A DNA stretch of 64,000 bases from Isoptericola luteus (GCF_020297055.1 NZ_JAIXCQ010000003.1:250691-314690), one strand, 5' to 3'; counted from the first letter of the stretch, positions 34,701 to 42,990 are shown. Notes: generated by a model from the sequence alone, not told the origin. Program-made: numbers and translations.

Positions 34701-36572
34701 CCGGGCGAGCGCCTGGAGCGCGTCGTAGGCGGAGACCTGCCACGGCGCCCGCCGCTCGTGCAGCGCGGTGATGTAGCCCGTGAGCTGGGACCGGGTGCCG
34801 ATGAGGGCGTCGCGCACGCTCGCCGTGGCGTCCGCGTCGATGTGCTCGGGCTCGCTCGCCATCGCCGCCAGGAGACGGCGGGTGACGTCCTCGCGCCAGG
34901 TCGGCTGCGGCGGGACGTCGAGCAGCAGCGAGTCCAGACCCAGGTCGCCGAGCCGGAGCGCGAGCCGGTCGGCGGCCCGTCGGTGGCCCGTCACGTACAG
35001 CACCGAACGCCCGGCGGAAGCGGCCTCGCCGACGACGGCGGCGAGCGTCCCCGCGACGTCGGAACCGACCGGGGCGTCGACGAAGAAGTGACCACCCGTC
35101 GCCAGCGCGTCCAGCACGTGCCGCTGCTGCGGGTCGAGGTCGCCGACCCCACGCTCGCGGGTCGGGTCCGCGTCCCCGCGGCGCGCGGCCGGGATCTCGA
35201 GCCCGGCCAGCTCCTCGACGGCAGAGTCCACGCCGGCGAGCGCCGCGACCACCTCGTGCCGGTGCAGCGACGGGCCGAGCTCGTCGAGATCGTCCACCAG
35301 CACCTGGCCGGGGTGCACGAACGTGCCCACGAGCACGCGGCGGTCGAGGCCGAACCCGTCGAGGACCGCCTCCCCGAGGGCCGTGACCCGTGCGAGCACG
35401 TCCGTGGGGTCGAAGCCGGCGAGCGTGAACGTCGCCTTCGCGAGCGCCGCCGGGTCGAGGAGCGCACCGTGGGCACGCAGGGTGCGCGCCACCACCGGGT
35501 TGATCTCGACCGTCGGCTCGAGCGTCAGGTCGTAGTCCGCGCCGCCGTCCCCGCGCGGGGTGAGCGTGACCGGCCGGAGGACGACGGGCGCGTGGACGAC
35601 CCGTCCCCGTGCCGGCTGGTCGCCGGCGTCCACGTCCACCGGCCGTGCCGGGACGGCGGGACGCGGCGCGGCGCCGCTCGGGTCGGGCGAGGACATGGAG
35701 ACGACGGGGATGGACGTCGTGAGGGCGGGACCTTCGTCGTCGGGGGCCTGACCTCCGGGCTTCGCGGTGACCTGCGGCTCTCCGGTCCCGGACGCCTCCT
35801 GGCCGACGGCCGTGCCGCCCTCCCCGGCGCCGGTCGCAGGAGCAACGACCTCGGCGTCCGGGGCCGCGGTCAGGTCGTCCGCCGCGTCGGGCGCGCCGAC
35901 GACCGCGGCGTCGGGGGGCGTCGTGCCGCGGCCGGGACCGGACGCGACGCGAGCGAGCGCCGCGACGTCGTTCCGCTGCGGGCCACCGCCACCGAACGGC
36001 ACCTCGGGACCGTCCTCGTGCTCCACCCAGGTGGCCACACCGATCGCGAGGTACGTGGGCGCCAGTCCGTAGCGCGACGCGTGCTCGGCGGCTCGCGCGG
36101 CGACGGCGCGCGCCCGGCGGCGGGCGGCAGGGAGCGCGTCGGGCTCCCGCACCAGGTTGGACAGCCGGGTGGGACGACCTGCGAAGAGCTGTGCGACGCC
36201 CGACGGGTGCGCCGCCGACAGGTCGACGACCGCCTCGCCGAGCAGACCGACGTCCGACAACGACGACCCGCCGACCATCTCCACCAGCGAGGCACGCCAG
36301 CGGCGGGTGGCCGACTCGACGACGTCCGCCGGCGACGGCGCGCGGTGCGGTCCGGTCCCGGCACCCCGGGCGCCGGAGGACGGCCGCTGCCCGTTCCCGC
36401 CGCGCTCCGCCGGCTCGCCCTCGCGCACGACTCCCCCGCGCACGTCCCCCTCGGACACGTGCGAGGTCCCGTCCTCGGCACTGCCTCCGGCCACGGGGCC
36501 GGCGTGGTCGTCGGACGGGTCCGGGGCGGGGTGGACCGCTGTCGTGGCGGTAGATCGTCGGGCGGCTCTCAC
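31722..36572 (-). CDS. Giant helicase-like protein with degenerate SF1 ATPase motifs and degenerate C-terminal nuclease-like domain
   Basis: About 1,616 residues. The layout follows DUF4011-type SF1 helicases joined to an MTES_1575-like PD-(D/E)xK domain: an N-terminal domain with RWRASLVEMVGGSSLSDVGLL, helicase halves separated by a long helical insert, then the nuclease-like fold (LWKLGYLVETDYG ... VRVRDRQLSERLERLGWVVTQVWSAAAFLDP). Key residues look lost: the P-loop reads FVDAPVGSDVAG (about residue 497) instead of GPPGTGKS/T, Walker B reads VVLDAIQH (about 1040) instead of DEAS/DEAQ, motif VI reads GALGATRRR instead of NVAxTRAR, and the nuclease E-x-D strand reads AVLTDDAAYV. A Pro/Glu repeat tail (TQPEP units) ends the protein. 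The start at GTG 36572 is uncertain, and the first 130 residues are low complexity. Confidence 0.75.
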   Translation of the reverse strand: MRAARRSTATTAVHPAPDPSDDHAGPVAGGSAEDGTSHVSEGDVRGGVVREGEPAERGGNGQRPSSGARGAGTGPHRAPSPADVVESATRRWRASLVEMVGGSSLSDVGLLGEAVVDLSAAHPSGVAQLFAGRPTRLSNLVREPDALPAARRRARAVAARAAEHASRYGLAPTYLAIGVATWVEHEDGPEVPFGGGGPQRNDVAALARVASGPGRGTTPPDAAVVGAPDAADDLTAAPDAEVVAPATGAGEGGTAVGQEASGTGEPQVTAKPGGQAPDDEGPALTTSIPVVSMSSPDPSGAAPRPAVPARPVDVDAGDQPARGRVVHAPVVLRPVTLTPRGDGGADYDLTLEPTVEINPVVARTLRAHGALLDPAALAKATFTLAGFDPTDVLARVTALGEAVLDGFGLDRRVLVGTFVHPGQVLVDDLDELGPSLHRHEVVAALAGVDSAVEELAGLEIPAARRGDADPTRERGVGDLDPQQRHVLDALATGGHFFVDAPVGSDVAGTLAAVVGEAASAGRSVLYVTGHRRAADRLALRLGDLGLDSLLLDVPPQPTWREDVTRRLLAAMASEPEHIDADATASVRDALIGTRSQLTGYITALHERRAPWQVSAYDALQALARLTSERPAPSTTVRLPSEAVLALDAERRREVAADLVRAAELGAFTLRPSSTPWFGAHLLTHDDARQAMVRVQRLRDITVPQLRRQLAYTAEVTGLTAPTTVRGWGEQLAMLGGMRGTLDQFHPMVFERTATDLVQATASRRWRAERGVEMGWVARRRLRRRAKDMVRPGVRVPDLHAALVQVAEQREVWAEHAQRGGWPTLPEGLASIEDTYEAVRIDLEALEPVLAPTTLGGHLLDLDLDGLAERLQRLATDRDALETLPERTALVRRARALGVGGLVDDLADRRAPADLVTAELELSWWSSVFEQLLAADPALVGQDGAGLDALARRFRDLDRRHLAALSQPVRVAARAHLGTVMREDRDEAEALFTELIEGRMTTLRELSERHGAVLRRLRPALMATPTLVPHLLPAHRTVDLVVLDAIQHVPAASVVPAIARGRQVVVVGDPRSASGSSVQELAGLLPMVTLLPHDNRRDPELTRLLAAHGYDGLLRPAPLPRAEELVRLDVVDGTGMPDPASGTVESTQAEVDRVVEASIEHALTRPEETFAVVTVTAAHADRVREALLAEVRTNPALAPFFSGSRAEPVVVADITGVAGLSRDTILLSVGFGRTPHGRVLHRFGVLGEAGGEAMLLGALGATRRRLHVVSCFRAEVLDPERLRGAGPRLLAEVLDLAERRSGAADQVLLGNGVDVGRAPDRLLVDLGERLWKLGYLVETDYGTADGEHIPLVVGHPDLPGELLVAVLTDDAAYVAEPSVRVRDRQLSERLERLGWVVTQVWSAAAFLDPDGEADRVRTLVQRVRDERVGTSGGVVPPREVVVPVLSDEDDVDDTPLDDVTIAPDVVAPDVVAPDDATPVAEDRPGPLSSTAPEPGTRPEPGNQPEPGTQPEPVTQPEPTTQPEPEFDPEPQPETQPELDLALESETTDVGTSVAAPAAGGSVATDGLDPDVPGDEPENVLFDVGPSNDAPVAGTADAPSAPEGEPVTDGDEAGPAAR

Positions 36573-36905
36573 GCCAGCACGGTAGAACGCGGCGGGGCCC
36601 GCGCCGGGACGGCACGCCGAGGGCAACGAGAGCGGTCGGAGCCGCGCGGGTCCCGCGAACGGGCCGCAGAGCGCCGTCAGGACGAGTCGACGCCCCCTCG
36701 GCGGGGGGTCCGAAGGGGCGTCGCGACCGGGACGAACCCGGGAGTGGGCAGCGCGCACCGCGCAGGGGGCGGGCGATGCGCGCTGCCATCGTGAGTGTGC
36801 CCCCACGCCGGGTTCACGTCAATACCCGCGAGCGGGCTATCTCGCAACCCGAAGTGAAGGATCGTCATTTCCCTTGGTGAGCCCGGGCATCTAACCTCGA
36901 TCCCT
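36573..36905. other. 333-bp intergenic region with two hairpins and divergent promoters
   Basis: No credible gene. It holds a stem gacgcccc/ggggcgtc (36689-36696 with 36715-36722), a perfect 11-bp inverted repeat ggcagcgcgca/tgcgcgctgcc (36747-36757 with 36777-36787), and a fragment ctatctcgc (36837-36845) matching the box of the 3850-3970 array. A -10 box TAACCT at 36892-36897 lies eight bases before the MFS GTG start. The left side must carry the promoter of the helicase-like gene. Confidence 0.6.
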
Positions 36906-38165
36906 GTGCGTCGCCCCCTGAACCGACTGGTCGAAGCGGTCGCCCCCGCGCGCATGGGCGTCGGCTTCCGCTGGCTCGTGTCGGCAGCCTGGACCAGCAA
37001 CATCGGCGACGGCATCGCCCTCGCGGCCGGCCCCCTGCTCGTGGCCTCCCAGACCGACTCGGCGTTCCTCGTCGCCCTCGCGGCCATGCTGCAACGGCTG
37101 CCCTGGCTGGTGTTCGGGCTCTGGGCCGGCGTGCTGGCCGACCGCCTGGACCGACGTCGGCTCATGATCGTGGCCAACCTGCTGCGGGCGGCCGTCGTGG
37201 GCGCCCTGACCGTCGTGATCGCCACGGGCCACGTGAACATCACCCTCGTGCTGGCGGCGATGCTGCTCATGGGCGTCGCCGAGGTGTTCGCCGACACCAC
37301 CTCCCAGACGCTCCTGCCGATGCTGGTCCGCCCCGCCGACCTGGGCACCGGCAACGCCCGGTTCCAGGCCGGGTTCCTCACCGCCAACCAGCTGGTCGGG
37401 CCGCCGGTGGGCGCGTTCCTCTTCGCCGCAGGGATGGCGTGGCCGTTCGTCGTGCAGCTCGTGAGCGTGCTGCTCGCGGTGCTGCTCGTGAGCCGCATCG
37501 TGCTGCCTGCGCTGCCCGACGCCGGCCAGGTCGCCGGGGCTCGCGTCCGCGACGACATCACCGAGGGCCTGCGATGGATCTGGCGCAACCCGCCCGTGCG
37601 CACGCTCGCGCTGGTCGTGCTCGTGTTCAACCTGACCTGGGCCGCCCCGTGGGCGATCCTCGTGGTCTACTCCCTGGACCACCTGCACATGGGGCCTGTG
37701 GGGTACGGCCTGCTGACGACGGCGTCGGCGGTCGGGGGCCTTCTCGCCACCTTCTTCTACGGGCGGCTCGAGCGCCGGTTCTCCATGGCGACGCTGATGA
37801 AGGTCTGCCTCTCCCTCGAGGTGGTGTTCCACCTGGCGCTGGCCCTCGCCCCCTCGGGCTGGGCCGCCATCGTGATCATGTTCGTCTTCGGCGTCTACGC
37901 GTTCGTGTGGGGCACCGTGGCGAACACGGTGCGGCAGCGCGCCGTGCCCACGCGGTTCCAGGGCCGCGTCGGGTCGGTGTACATGATGTGCGTGTTCGGC
38001 GGCATCGTCGCGGGCAACGCGATCGGCGGGGTCCTCGCCGAGCAGTTCGGCCTGACGGCGCCCATGTGGTTCGGGTTCGTGGGCGCGGGGATCACGCTGC
38101 TGCTCGTCTGGAAGCAGCTCGCGCACATCGCGCACGCCAGGCCCACGGACGACCCGGCCGCCTGA
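36906..38165 (+). CDS. MFS transporter (MFS_3/EntS-like drug or siderophore exporter group)
   Basis: 419 residues with about 12 hydrophobic segments. Features of the MFS_3 group are RWLVSAAWTSNIGDGIALAAGPLLVASQT at the start and the cytoplasmic loop GVLADRLDRRRLMIVANLLRA between spans 2 and 3. Further matches are ADTTSQTLLPMLVRPADLGTGNARFQAGFLTANQLVGPPVGAFLF and, in the second half, VPTRFQGRVGSVYMMCVFGGIVAGNAIGG. Likely a proton-driven exporter; the substrate cannot be read from sequence. The GTG start eight bases after TAACCT suggests a leaderless mRNA. It ends five bases from the convergent DinB-like gene. Confidence 0.9.
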   Translation: MRRPLNRLVEAVAPARMGVGFRWLVSAAWTSNIGDGIALAAGPLLVASQTDSAFLVALAAMLQRLPWLVFGLWAGVLADRLDRRRLMIVANLLRAAVVGALTVVIATGHVNITLVLAAMLLMGVAEVFADTTSQTLLPMLVRPADLGTGNARFQAGFLTANQLVGPPVGAFLFAAGMAWPFVVQLVSVLLAVLLVSRIVLPALPDAGQVAGARVRDDITEGLRWIWRNPPVRTLALVVLVFNLTWAAPWAILVVYSLDHLHMGPVGYGLLTTASAVGGLLATFFYGRLERRFSMATLMKVCLSLEVVFHLALALAPSGWAAIVIMFVFGVYAFVWGTVANTVRQRAVPTRFQGRVGSVYMMCVFGGIVAGNAIGGVLAEQFGLTAPMWFGFVGAGITLLLVWKQLAHIAHARPTDDPAA

Positions 38166-38170
38166 CGGCG

Positions 38171-38716
38171 CTACTCCCCCGTCGCGCCGTCGGCGAGCTC
38201 CCGTGCGACGTCGAGGTGCCCGGCGTGCCGCGCGTACTCCTGGAGCACGTGGAAGCAGATCCACGCCAGCGTGGGCGGGGCGCCGGCTTCATCACCGGAG
38301 GCTTCGGCGCCTGCGAACCGGCCCCCGACGGCGCCGCGCGCGGCCAGGTCGTGCGCCACCAGGATCTCGTGCGTCCGCTCGCCGCCCGCGAGCAGCGCGT
38401 CGACGAGCTCGTCGCGCCCGACGCCGTCCGGCACGTGCCACGCGGCGTGCGGGTCTCCGTCGACGTGGTCACGCCACGGCTCCTCGACCTGCTCGCCCAG
38501 GAACCCCCACACGAACCAGCGGCGCTCCATGTGCACCAGGTGCATCAGCAGCTCCAGCGGCGTCCAGCCCGACGGGAGCAGGCTCGTGGTGAGCTGGTCC
38601 GGCGTCAGCCCGTCCGTCTTGCGCACCACGGCGGAGCGGTAGAAGTCCAGGTACGCGGCGAACTGCGCCGCCGGGTCCGCGGAGTCCAGGCGAGGTTCGA
38701 CGTCGGAGAGCGGCAT
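38171..38716 (-). CDS. DinB/DUF664-family protein
   Basis: 181-residue four-helix-bundle protein of the DinB superfamily, many members of which use a metal to handle thiols such as mycothiol. Candidate metal ligands are His in LELLMHLVHMERRWFVWGF and the pair in HVLQEYARHAGHLDVARE, matching the three-histidine pattern. QLTTSLLPSGWTPLE is a typical DUF664 segment. The ATG at 38716 has no close ribosome-binding site; ggaaagg lies about 20 bases upstream, inside what may be the right end of the TnpB element. Function not known. Confidence 0.8.
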   Translation of the reverse strand: MPLSDVEPRLDSADPAAQFAAYLDFYRSAVVRKTDGLTPDQLTTSLLPSGWTPLELLMHLVHMERRWFVWGFLGEQVEEPWRDHVDGDPHAAWHVPDGVGRDELVDALLAGGERTHEILVAHDLAARGAVGGRFAGAEASGDEAGAPPTLAWICFHVLQEYARHAGHLDVARELADGATGE

Positions 38717-38753
38717 GCCGGCAAACGTACCCGCGACCTTTCCTTTGCAGCAT

Positions 38754-38773
38754 GCGCACGGCGAGCCGTGTGC
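38754..38773 (-). ncRNA. Hairpin past tnpB, possible end of an omega RNA/right-end element
   Basis: On the minus strand gcacacggc and gccgtgcgc pair (one mismatch) around a two-base loop, 26 bases after the tnpB stop. TnpB guide RNAs are made from the 3' end of tnpB and the right element end, and such a subterminal hairpin is expected there. The guide would be the bases just beyond the element end; the end itself is not identified. Confidence 0.35.
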
Positions 38774-38798
38774 ACCACCCTCCTCGGGCGTCCTTCGA

Positions 38799-40226
38799 TC
38801 AGGCGGCGGGCGCCCGACCTCCGGTTCCCACGTCGTCTGGGACCGTTTCACCGTCGCGGAGGCGACGGCCAGGGCGTTCCCATCGGTGGGCGTTGGTGAC
38901 CGGGCCTTCTGCTTGACGGTCCCGGGCCTGGGCGTCCGCACCGTGGTGCGCCTCGGCCCAGGCGGCGAGGTTGGCCGCGGCGTTGCGGTCGCGGTCGATG
39001 ACGAGCCCGCACGAGCGGCAGTCGTACGTCCGGACTGCCACCCCGCCCATGTGCTGTACCGAGCCACAGGCGGAGCACGTCTTGGACGACGGGAACCAGC
39101 GGTCCACCACCACCAGCTCTCCCCCGCGCCAGGCCTGCTTGTACGCCAGCTGGCGCCGGATGATCCCCCATCCGACGTCGTGGATGGCTTTGGCGAGGTG
39201 GGGGCTGCGCTCGAGCATCCCGGCGACGTTGAGGTCCTCGATCACCAGCCGGTCGTGTGTCTTGACCAGCCGGTTCGAGACCTCGTGCGCGTGCCGACGC
39301 CGGATCTCCGCGGTGCGGAAGTAATACTTGTTGAGGCGGTCAGCCGCCGCACGCCGGTTCTTGGAACCCTTGCGCTTGCGCGTCACGGCTCGGTGCAGCC
39401 ACCTGCCCCGGCGTGCCGTCACGGTGAGCGTGCGCGGCCACTCCTCGATGCGGTCGACCTCCGTACCGTCGCTGCGGGCAGCGACGGCGAGTGCCTTGAG
39501 GCCGAGGTCGACGCCCACCCACGGTCCGGAAGCTTGGCCTTCGGGGTACCGACGCCCGGGGTGCAGGTCGGCGGCCTCGACGTTGAGCGACACCCACCAC
39601 CGCCCCCTGCCGCGGCTCACGGTTGCGAAGAGGATCCTCGCCCGCCCCTTGCCCACCATGCGCCGCAGCCGGCGCGTGTCCTCCCGGACGCGGAGGTTCC
39701 CGACTCCCGGGATCCGCACGGTGCGCGGATGCTCGTCACCGAGCCGGATCGCCGGCCGGCCGCTCTTGGGGAACTGGTTGCGGATGCGGAACGACGGCCG
39801 CGCCGAGGACTTCTTCTTGAATCGAGGATGGCCGACCGGAGACCCGGCCCGCTCGCCCCGCCGGGACTCCGACCATGCGGCGAGCCCGCGGCCGAGATCG
39901 ACCGCCGCCTCCTCGAAGACCTGCTGGTAGACCTCACGGCGCCAGACCAGGCCGGTCTGGACGACCTCGACCTCGCCCGACGGGTCGACGTTGAACACCC
40001 GTCCGGCGGCCTCAGACGCCTTCCATCGGTTGAAGGTCTTGATGAGGTCGAACCCCGTCCACGGCACCTTGGTCGCCGGATCGCGCTTCCATGCCTGCCG
40101 AGCATCGAGAACCAGACGCAGGCTCTGGTTGTAGGCGAACCGGGACGCGCCCACGTGCCGTTCGAGCACGCCGACCTGCTCGACCGTGGGGTCGAGGCAG
40201 AAGCGGAACGTCGTGAAGCGGACCAT
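38799..40226 (-). CDS. tnpB: RNA-guided endonuclease TnpB (OrfB_IS605)
   Basis: 475 residues. The N-terminal OrfB helical domain (MVRFTTFRFCLDPTVEQVGVLERHVGASRFAYNQSL) is followed by the split RuvC nuclease: Asp240 in GVDLGLKALA, Glu330 in VIEDLNVAGM, Asp413 in DRDRNAAANLA, so the DED triad is intact. The bridge region has KYYFRTAEIRRRHAHEVSNRL. A zinc ribbon sits between motifs II and III (CSACGSVQ ... CRSCG). TnpB proteins cut DNA guided by an omega RNA from their own 3' end next to a TAM, helping the element persist. The start at ATG 40226 is typical of the family. No tnpA nearby. Confidence 0.9.
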   Translation of the reverse strand: MVRFTTFRFCLDPTVEQVGVLERHVGASRFAYNQSLRLVLDARQAWKRDPATKVPWTGFDLIKTFNRWKASEAAGRVFNVDPSGEVEVVQTGLVWRREVYQQVFEEAAVDLGRGLAAWSESRRGERAGSPVGHPRFKKKSSARPSFRIRNQFPKSGRPAIRLGDEHPRTVRIPGVGNLRVREDTRRLRRMVGKGRARILFATVSRGRGRWWVSLNVEAADLHPGRRYPEGQASGPWVGVDLGLKALAVAARSDGTEVDRIEEWPRTLTVTARRGRWLHRAVTRKRKGSKNRRAAADRLNKYYFRTAEIRRRHAHEVSNRLVKTHDRLVIEDLNVAGMLERSPHLAKAIHDVGWGIIRRQLAYKQAWRGGELVVVDRWFPSSKTCSACGSVQHMGGVAVRTYDCRSCGLVIDRDRNAAANLAAWAEAHHGADAQARDRQAEGPVTNAHRWERPGRRLRDGETVPDDVGTGGRAPAA

Positions 40227-40301
40227 CGCGACGAACCATGCCAGGAGCCACTGACACTCCCACACCGACGACGTGCAGATTTTACTGATTATTGGCGAAG
40301 G

Positions 40302-40374
40302 TGCGCCTGGGCAGACTCGAACTGCCGACACCCGCTTTAGGAGAGCGGTGCTCTATCCGCTGAGCTACAGGCGC
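40302..40374 (-). tRNA. tRNA-Arg, anticodon CCT
   Basis: On the minus strand, acceptor GCGCCTG pairs with CAGGCGC, with discriminator A. The D arm starts GCTCAGCGGATAGAGC. The anticodon stem CCGCT/AGCGG encloses CTCCTAA, anticodon CCT reading AGG. The T arm is GGCAGTTCGAGTCTGCC. CCA is not encoded. 73 nucleotides. The TnpB element lies directly downstream. Confidence 0.95.
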
Positions 40375-40468
40375 TCGCACCACTCAGACCAGGGCGCGAG
40401 CCGTTGCCGAGCTCGGGCCCGACAACAGACGCCGTACAGACTAGCGGCCCCGGCCGCGCAACCAGGAA

Positions 40469-41686
40469 TCACACCCACGCCGCGGGGTCGGCGACGACGG
40501 ACCGCAGCACCTCCCGCGCCCCACCGGTGAGCGCGGCCCGCTCCCCTGCCTGCGCGGCCCGCACGTCCAGCTCGACGAACGGCGCGGCGAGGACCCGCTC
40601 TCCCAGGGTCGCGACGACGTCGTCGCGCAACCAGGGCTCGAGGGTCGCGAACGCCCCACCCAGCACGACCGTCGGCACGCCGACGAGGTTGATGAAGTCC
40701 GCGAGCGCCGACCCCAGCGCGCGCGCCGCGCGCCGCGCCGCGCCGTTGGCCCCGCCGTCGTGCCCGAGCAGGAGCTCGACGAGCTCGGCGAGCGGGGCGT
40801 CGTCGGGCAGGTGCGCGGCCCGCATGACGGCTTCCTTGCCGGCGTACTGCTCGAGGCAGCCGAGCGCGCCGCAGGTGCAGCGCGGGCCGGCGGGGTCGAC
40901 GACGACGTGCCCGATCTCGCCGTTCCAGCCGCGGTCGCCGAGGAAGAGCTGGCGGTCGACGACGATCGCGGCACCGACGCCGACGTCGCCGGAGACGTAG
41001 AGGAACGACGACGGCACGTCGCCGGCGAGCTCGGCGAGGGCGGCGAGCTTGGCCTCGTTGGCGACCTCGAGGGCGAGCGGCGTGCCGTCGGTGGCCCGCA
41101 GGTCGAGCAGGTCGCGCGGGTCGAGGGACGACCAGCCCAGGTTGGGCGCGACCTCGAGCCGCCCGTCGTGCGAGTCGACCAGGCCGGGCAGCGCGAGCCG
41201 CGCGCCCACGGCGCGCATCCCTGCCCCCTCGACGTCCGAGACGACGCCGTGCGCGATCTCGCGGAGCCGTCCGAGCACGTGACCCGGGTCGGAGTCGTGG
41301 AACGACCCCCGCTCGACGCGGTCGGCCACGACGTCGCCGGCGAGGTCGAGCACGCGCACGCCGAGGTAGTCGACGTTGACCTCGAGCCCGACCCCGACGA
41401 CGGTCCGCCGGGCGGGCACCAGGGGGACGGCCGGGCGCCCGGCCCGCTGCGCGGCGACCGGGGGCAGCTCGGCGACGAGCCCGCCGGCGACGAGGCGGTC
41501 GACGAGGGTCGAGACGGTCGCGCGGGTCAGGCCGGTCGCGGCGGCGACGTCGGCGCGCGATGGTGGGACGGTGGCTTCGACGACGGCGGCCGCGACGAGT
41601 CGCAGGTTGCGCTCCCGCAGCGTGTGCTGGCGGGAGGCGGAGGGCGCGGGGCGCCCGGTCGGCGACGTCGTCGAGGTGGCTGGCAC
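40469..41686 (-). CDS. xylR: XylR-type ROK-family repressor
   Basis: 405 residues. The N-terminal winged helix is [52 protein letters not shown]. The ROK sugar-kinase-like core has [44 protein letters not shown] and the zinc motif with [17 protein letters not shown]. It is divergent from xylA, so it most likely represses xylAB and itself, with xylose as inducer. The GTG start at 41686 lies six bases after TAGAGT (41693-41698, minus strand), consistent with a leaderless mRNA; that box overlaps the xylA -35. Confidence 0.92.
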   Translation of the reverse strand: MPATSTTSPTGRPAPSASRQHTLRERNLRLVAAAVVEATVPPSRADVAAATGLTRATVSTLVDRLVAGGLVAELPPVAAQRAGRPAVPLVPARRTVVGVGLEVNVDYLGVRVLDLAGDVVADRVERGSFHDSDPGHVLGRLREIAHGVVSDVEGAGMRAVGARLALPGLVDSHDGRLEVAPNLGWSSLDPRDLLDLRATDGTPLALEVANEAKLAALAELAGDVPSSFLYVSGDVGVGAAIVVDRQLFLGDRGWNGEIGHVVVDPAGPRCTCGALGCLEQYAGKEAVMRAAHLPDDAPLAELVELLLGHDGGANGAARRAARALGSALADFINLVGVPTVVLGGAFATLEPWLRDDVVATLGERVLAAPFVELDVRAAQAGERAALTGGAREVLRSVVADPAAWV

Positions 41687-41689
41687 GTC

Positions 41690-41732
41690 TTGACTCTAGA
41701 CCAGTCCCGCTGCAATAGTTCAGCCGTACAAC
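41690..41732 (+). promoter_or_regulatory. xylA promoter overlapping the xylR promoter, with a candidate operator
   Basis: TTGACT (41690-41695) and AATAGT (41714-41719), 18 bases apart, form a good -35/-10 pair for xylA. The -35 overlaps the -10 of xylR on the other strand. A partial dyad GTT-N9-AAC (41718-41732) covers the predicted start point and could bind the ROK protein. The operator call is weak; the promoter call is stronger. Confidence 0.6.
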
Positions 41733-41803
41733 AAAACGCCGCGGGGACGCGGCTCGAGCCCACGACGGGCACCGCACCTGCACGACTCGACGAGGAGAAT
41801 CCC

Positions 41804-42970
41804 GTGAGCGACATCAAGTACTCCTTCGGCCTCTGGACCGTGGGCTGGCCCGCGAACGACCCGTTCGGCACCGCCACCCGCCCGGAGCTCGACCCCGCGG
41901 AGTCCATCCGCAAGCTCGCCGACCTGGGCGCGTGGGGCTTCACGTTCCACGACAACGACGCCTTCCCGTTCGGCGCCGAGGGTGCCGAGCGCCAGAAGCA
42001 CATCGACGCGGTGAAGAAGGCCTCGCAGGAGACCGGCCTCGTCTGCGAGATGGTCACCACCAACACGTTCACGCACCCGATCTTCAAGGACGGCGCGTTC
42101 ACGTCGAACAACCGCGCGGTGCGCCGCTACGGCCTGCGCAAGGTGCTGACGAACGTCGACCTCGCTGCCGAGATGGGCGCCTCGACGTTCGTCATGTGGG
42201 GCGGTCGCGAAGGCACGGAGTACGACAACTCCAAGGACCTGCACGCCGCCCACGCCCGCTACGCCGAGGGCATCGACACCGTCGCCGCGTACATCAAGGA
42301 CAAGGGCTACGACCTGCGCGTCGCCCTCGAGCCCAAGCCGAACGAGCCCCGCGGCGACATCTTCCTGCCGAGCATCGGCCACGCGATCGCCCTCATCGAC
42401 ACGCTCGACAACGGCGACATCGTGGGCCTCAACCCGGAGACGGGCCACGAGCAGATGGCGGGCCTCAACTACACGCACGGCCTCGCGCTGGCGCTGTACG
42501 CGGGCAAGCTGTTCCACATCGACCTCAACGGTCAGCACGGTCCCAAGTACGACCAGGACCTCGTGTTCGGCCACGGCGACCTGCTGAGCGCGTTCTTCAC
42601 GGTCGACATGCTCGAGAACGGCTTCCCGAACGGCGGCCCCCGCTACGAGGGTCCCCGCCACTTCGACTACAAGCCGAGCCGCACCGAGCACCTCGACGGC
42701 GTGTGGGAGTCGGCCAAGGCGAACATGGCCACCTACGACATGCTCGCCGCCAAGTCGAAGGCGTACCGCGAGGACCCCGAGGTGCAGAAGGCGTTCGAGC
42801 ACGCCGGCATCTTCGAGCTGAACGAGCCGACGCTGGGCGCGGGCGAGTCGTTCGACGACTTCCTCGCGGACCGGTCCGCCTACGAGGACGTCGACGTCGA
42901 CGCGGTCGCCGAGCGCGACTACGGTCTGGTGCGACTGCACCAGCTCGCGCTGACGCACCTCATCGGCTGA
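41804..42970 (+). CDS. xylA: Xylose isomerase
   Basis: Interconverts D-xylose and D-xylulose (also glucose/fructose), a metal-dependent TIM-barrel tetramer; 388 residues, the class I length of Streptomyces and Actinoplanes enzymes. Diagnostic motifs: [29 protein letters not shown] with the catalytic His, [28 protein letters not shown] with a metal-ligand Glu, [15 protein letters not shown], and [24 protein letters not shown]. The GTG at 41804 follows cgaggagaat. First gene of xylA-xylB; a strong hairpin and a suspect homopolymer tract follow it. Confidence 0.98.
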   Translation: MSDIKYSFGLWTVGWPANDPFGTATRPELDPAESIRKLADLGAWGFTFHDNDAFPFGAEGAERQKHIDAVKKASQETGLVCEMVTTNTFTHPIFKDGAFTSNNRAVRRYGLRKVLTNVDLAAEMGASTFVMWGGREGTEYDNSKDLHAAHARYAEGIDTVAAYIKDKGYDLRVALEPKPNEPRGDIFLPSIGHAIALIDTLDNGDIVGLNPETGHEQMAGLNYTHGLALALYAGKLFHIDLNGQHGPKYDQDLVFGHGDLLSAFFTVDMLENGFPNGGPRYEGPRHFDYKPSRTEHLDGVWESAKANMATYDMLAAKSKAYREDPEVQKAFEHAGIFELNEPTLGAGESFDDFLADRSAYEDVDVDAVAERDYGLVRLHQLALTHLIG

Positions 42971-42990
42971 CCAACCCCCCAGCGGTGAGC

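Larger units (their letters stand above)
38717..40301 (-). mobile_element. IS200/IS605-type element carrying only tnpB (approximate limits)
   Basis: The tnpB gene and its flanks fill the space between tRNA-Arg and the DinB-like gene. No tnpA is present, so the element is non-autonomous or moved by a transposase in trans. The ends are not defined: IS605 elements lack terminal inverted repeats and make no target duplication. The left part (40270-40295, attttactgattattgg region) is unusually AT-rich for this genome, suggesting foreign DNA next to the tRNA. Confidence 0.55.

Noticed and set aside
31722-36572. Pseudogene of a defence helicase
   Set aside because: The frame is intact over its full length with normal codon bias and conserved segments, so decay by mutation is unlikely; a degenerate but maintained protein fits better.
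31593-36794. Open frame of more than 1,700 codons on the plus strand opposite the helicase-like gene
   Set aside because: Arg/Val/Gly/Arg-rich translation without domains; an effect of GC-rich third positions on the antisense strand. The minus-strand frame has recognisable folds.
40227-40331. Extension of tnpB upstream through the tRNA-Arg gene
   Set aside because: The extra residues do not match the TnpB N-terminus and would place coding sequence across a tRNA.
38170-40380. A Y1 transposase (tnpA) partner for TnpB
   Set aside because: No frame with the HUH motif and catalytic Tyr was found on either strand around the element.
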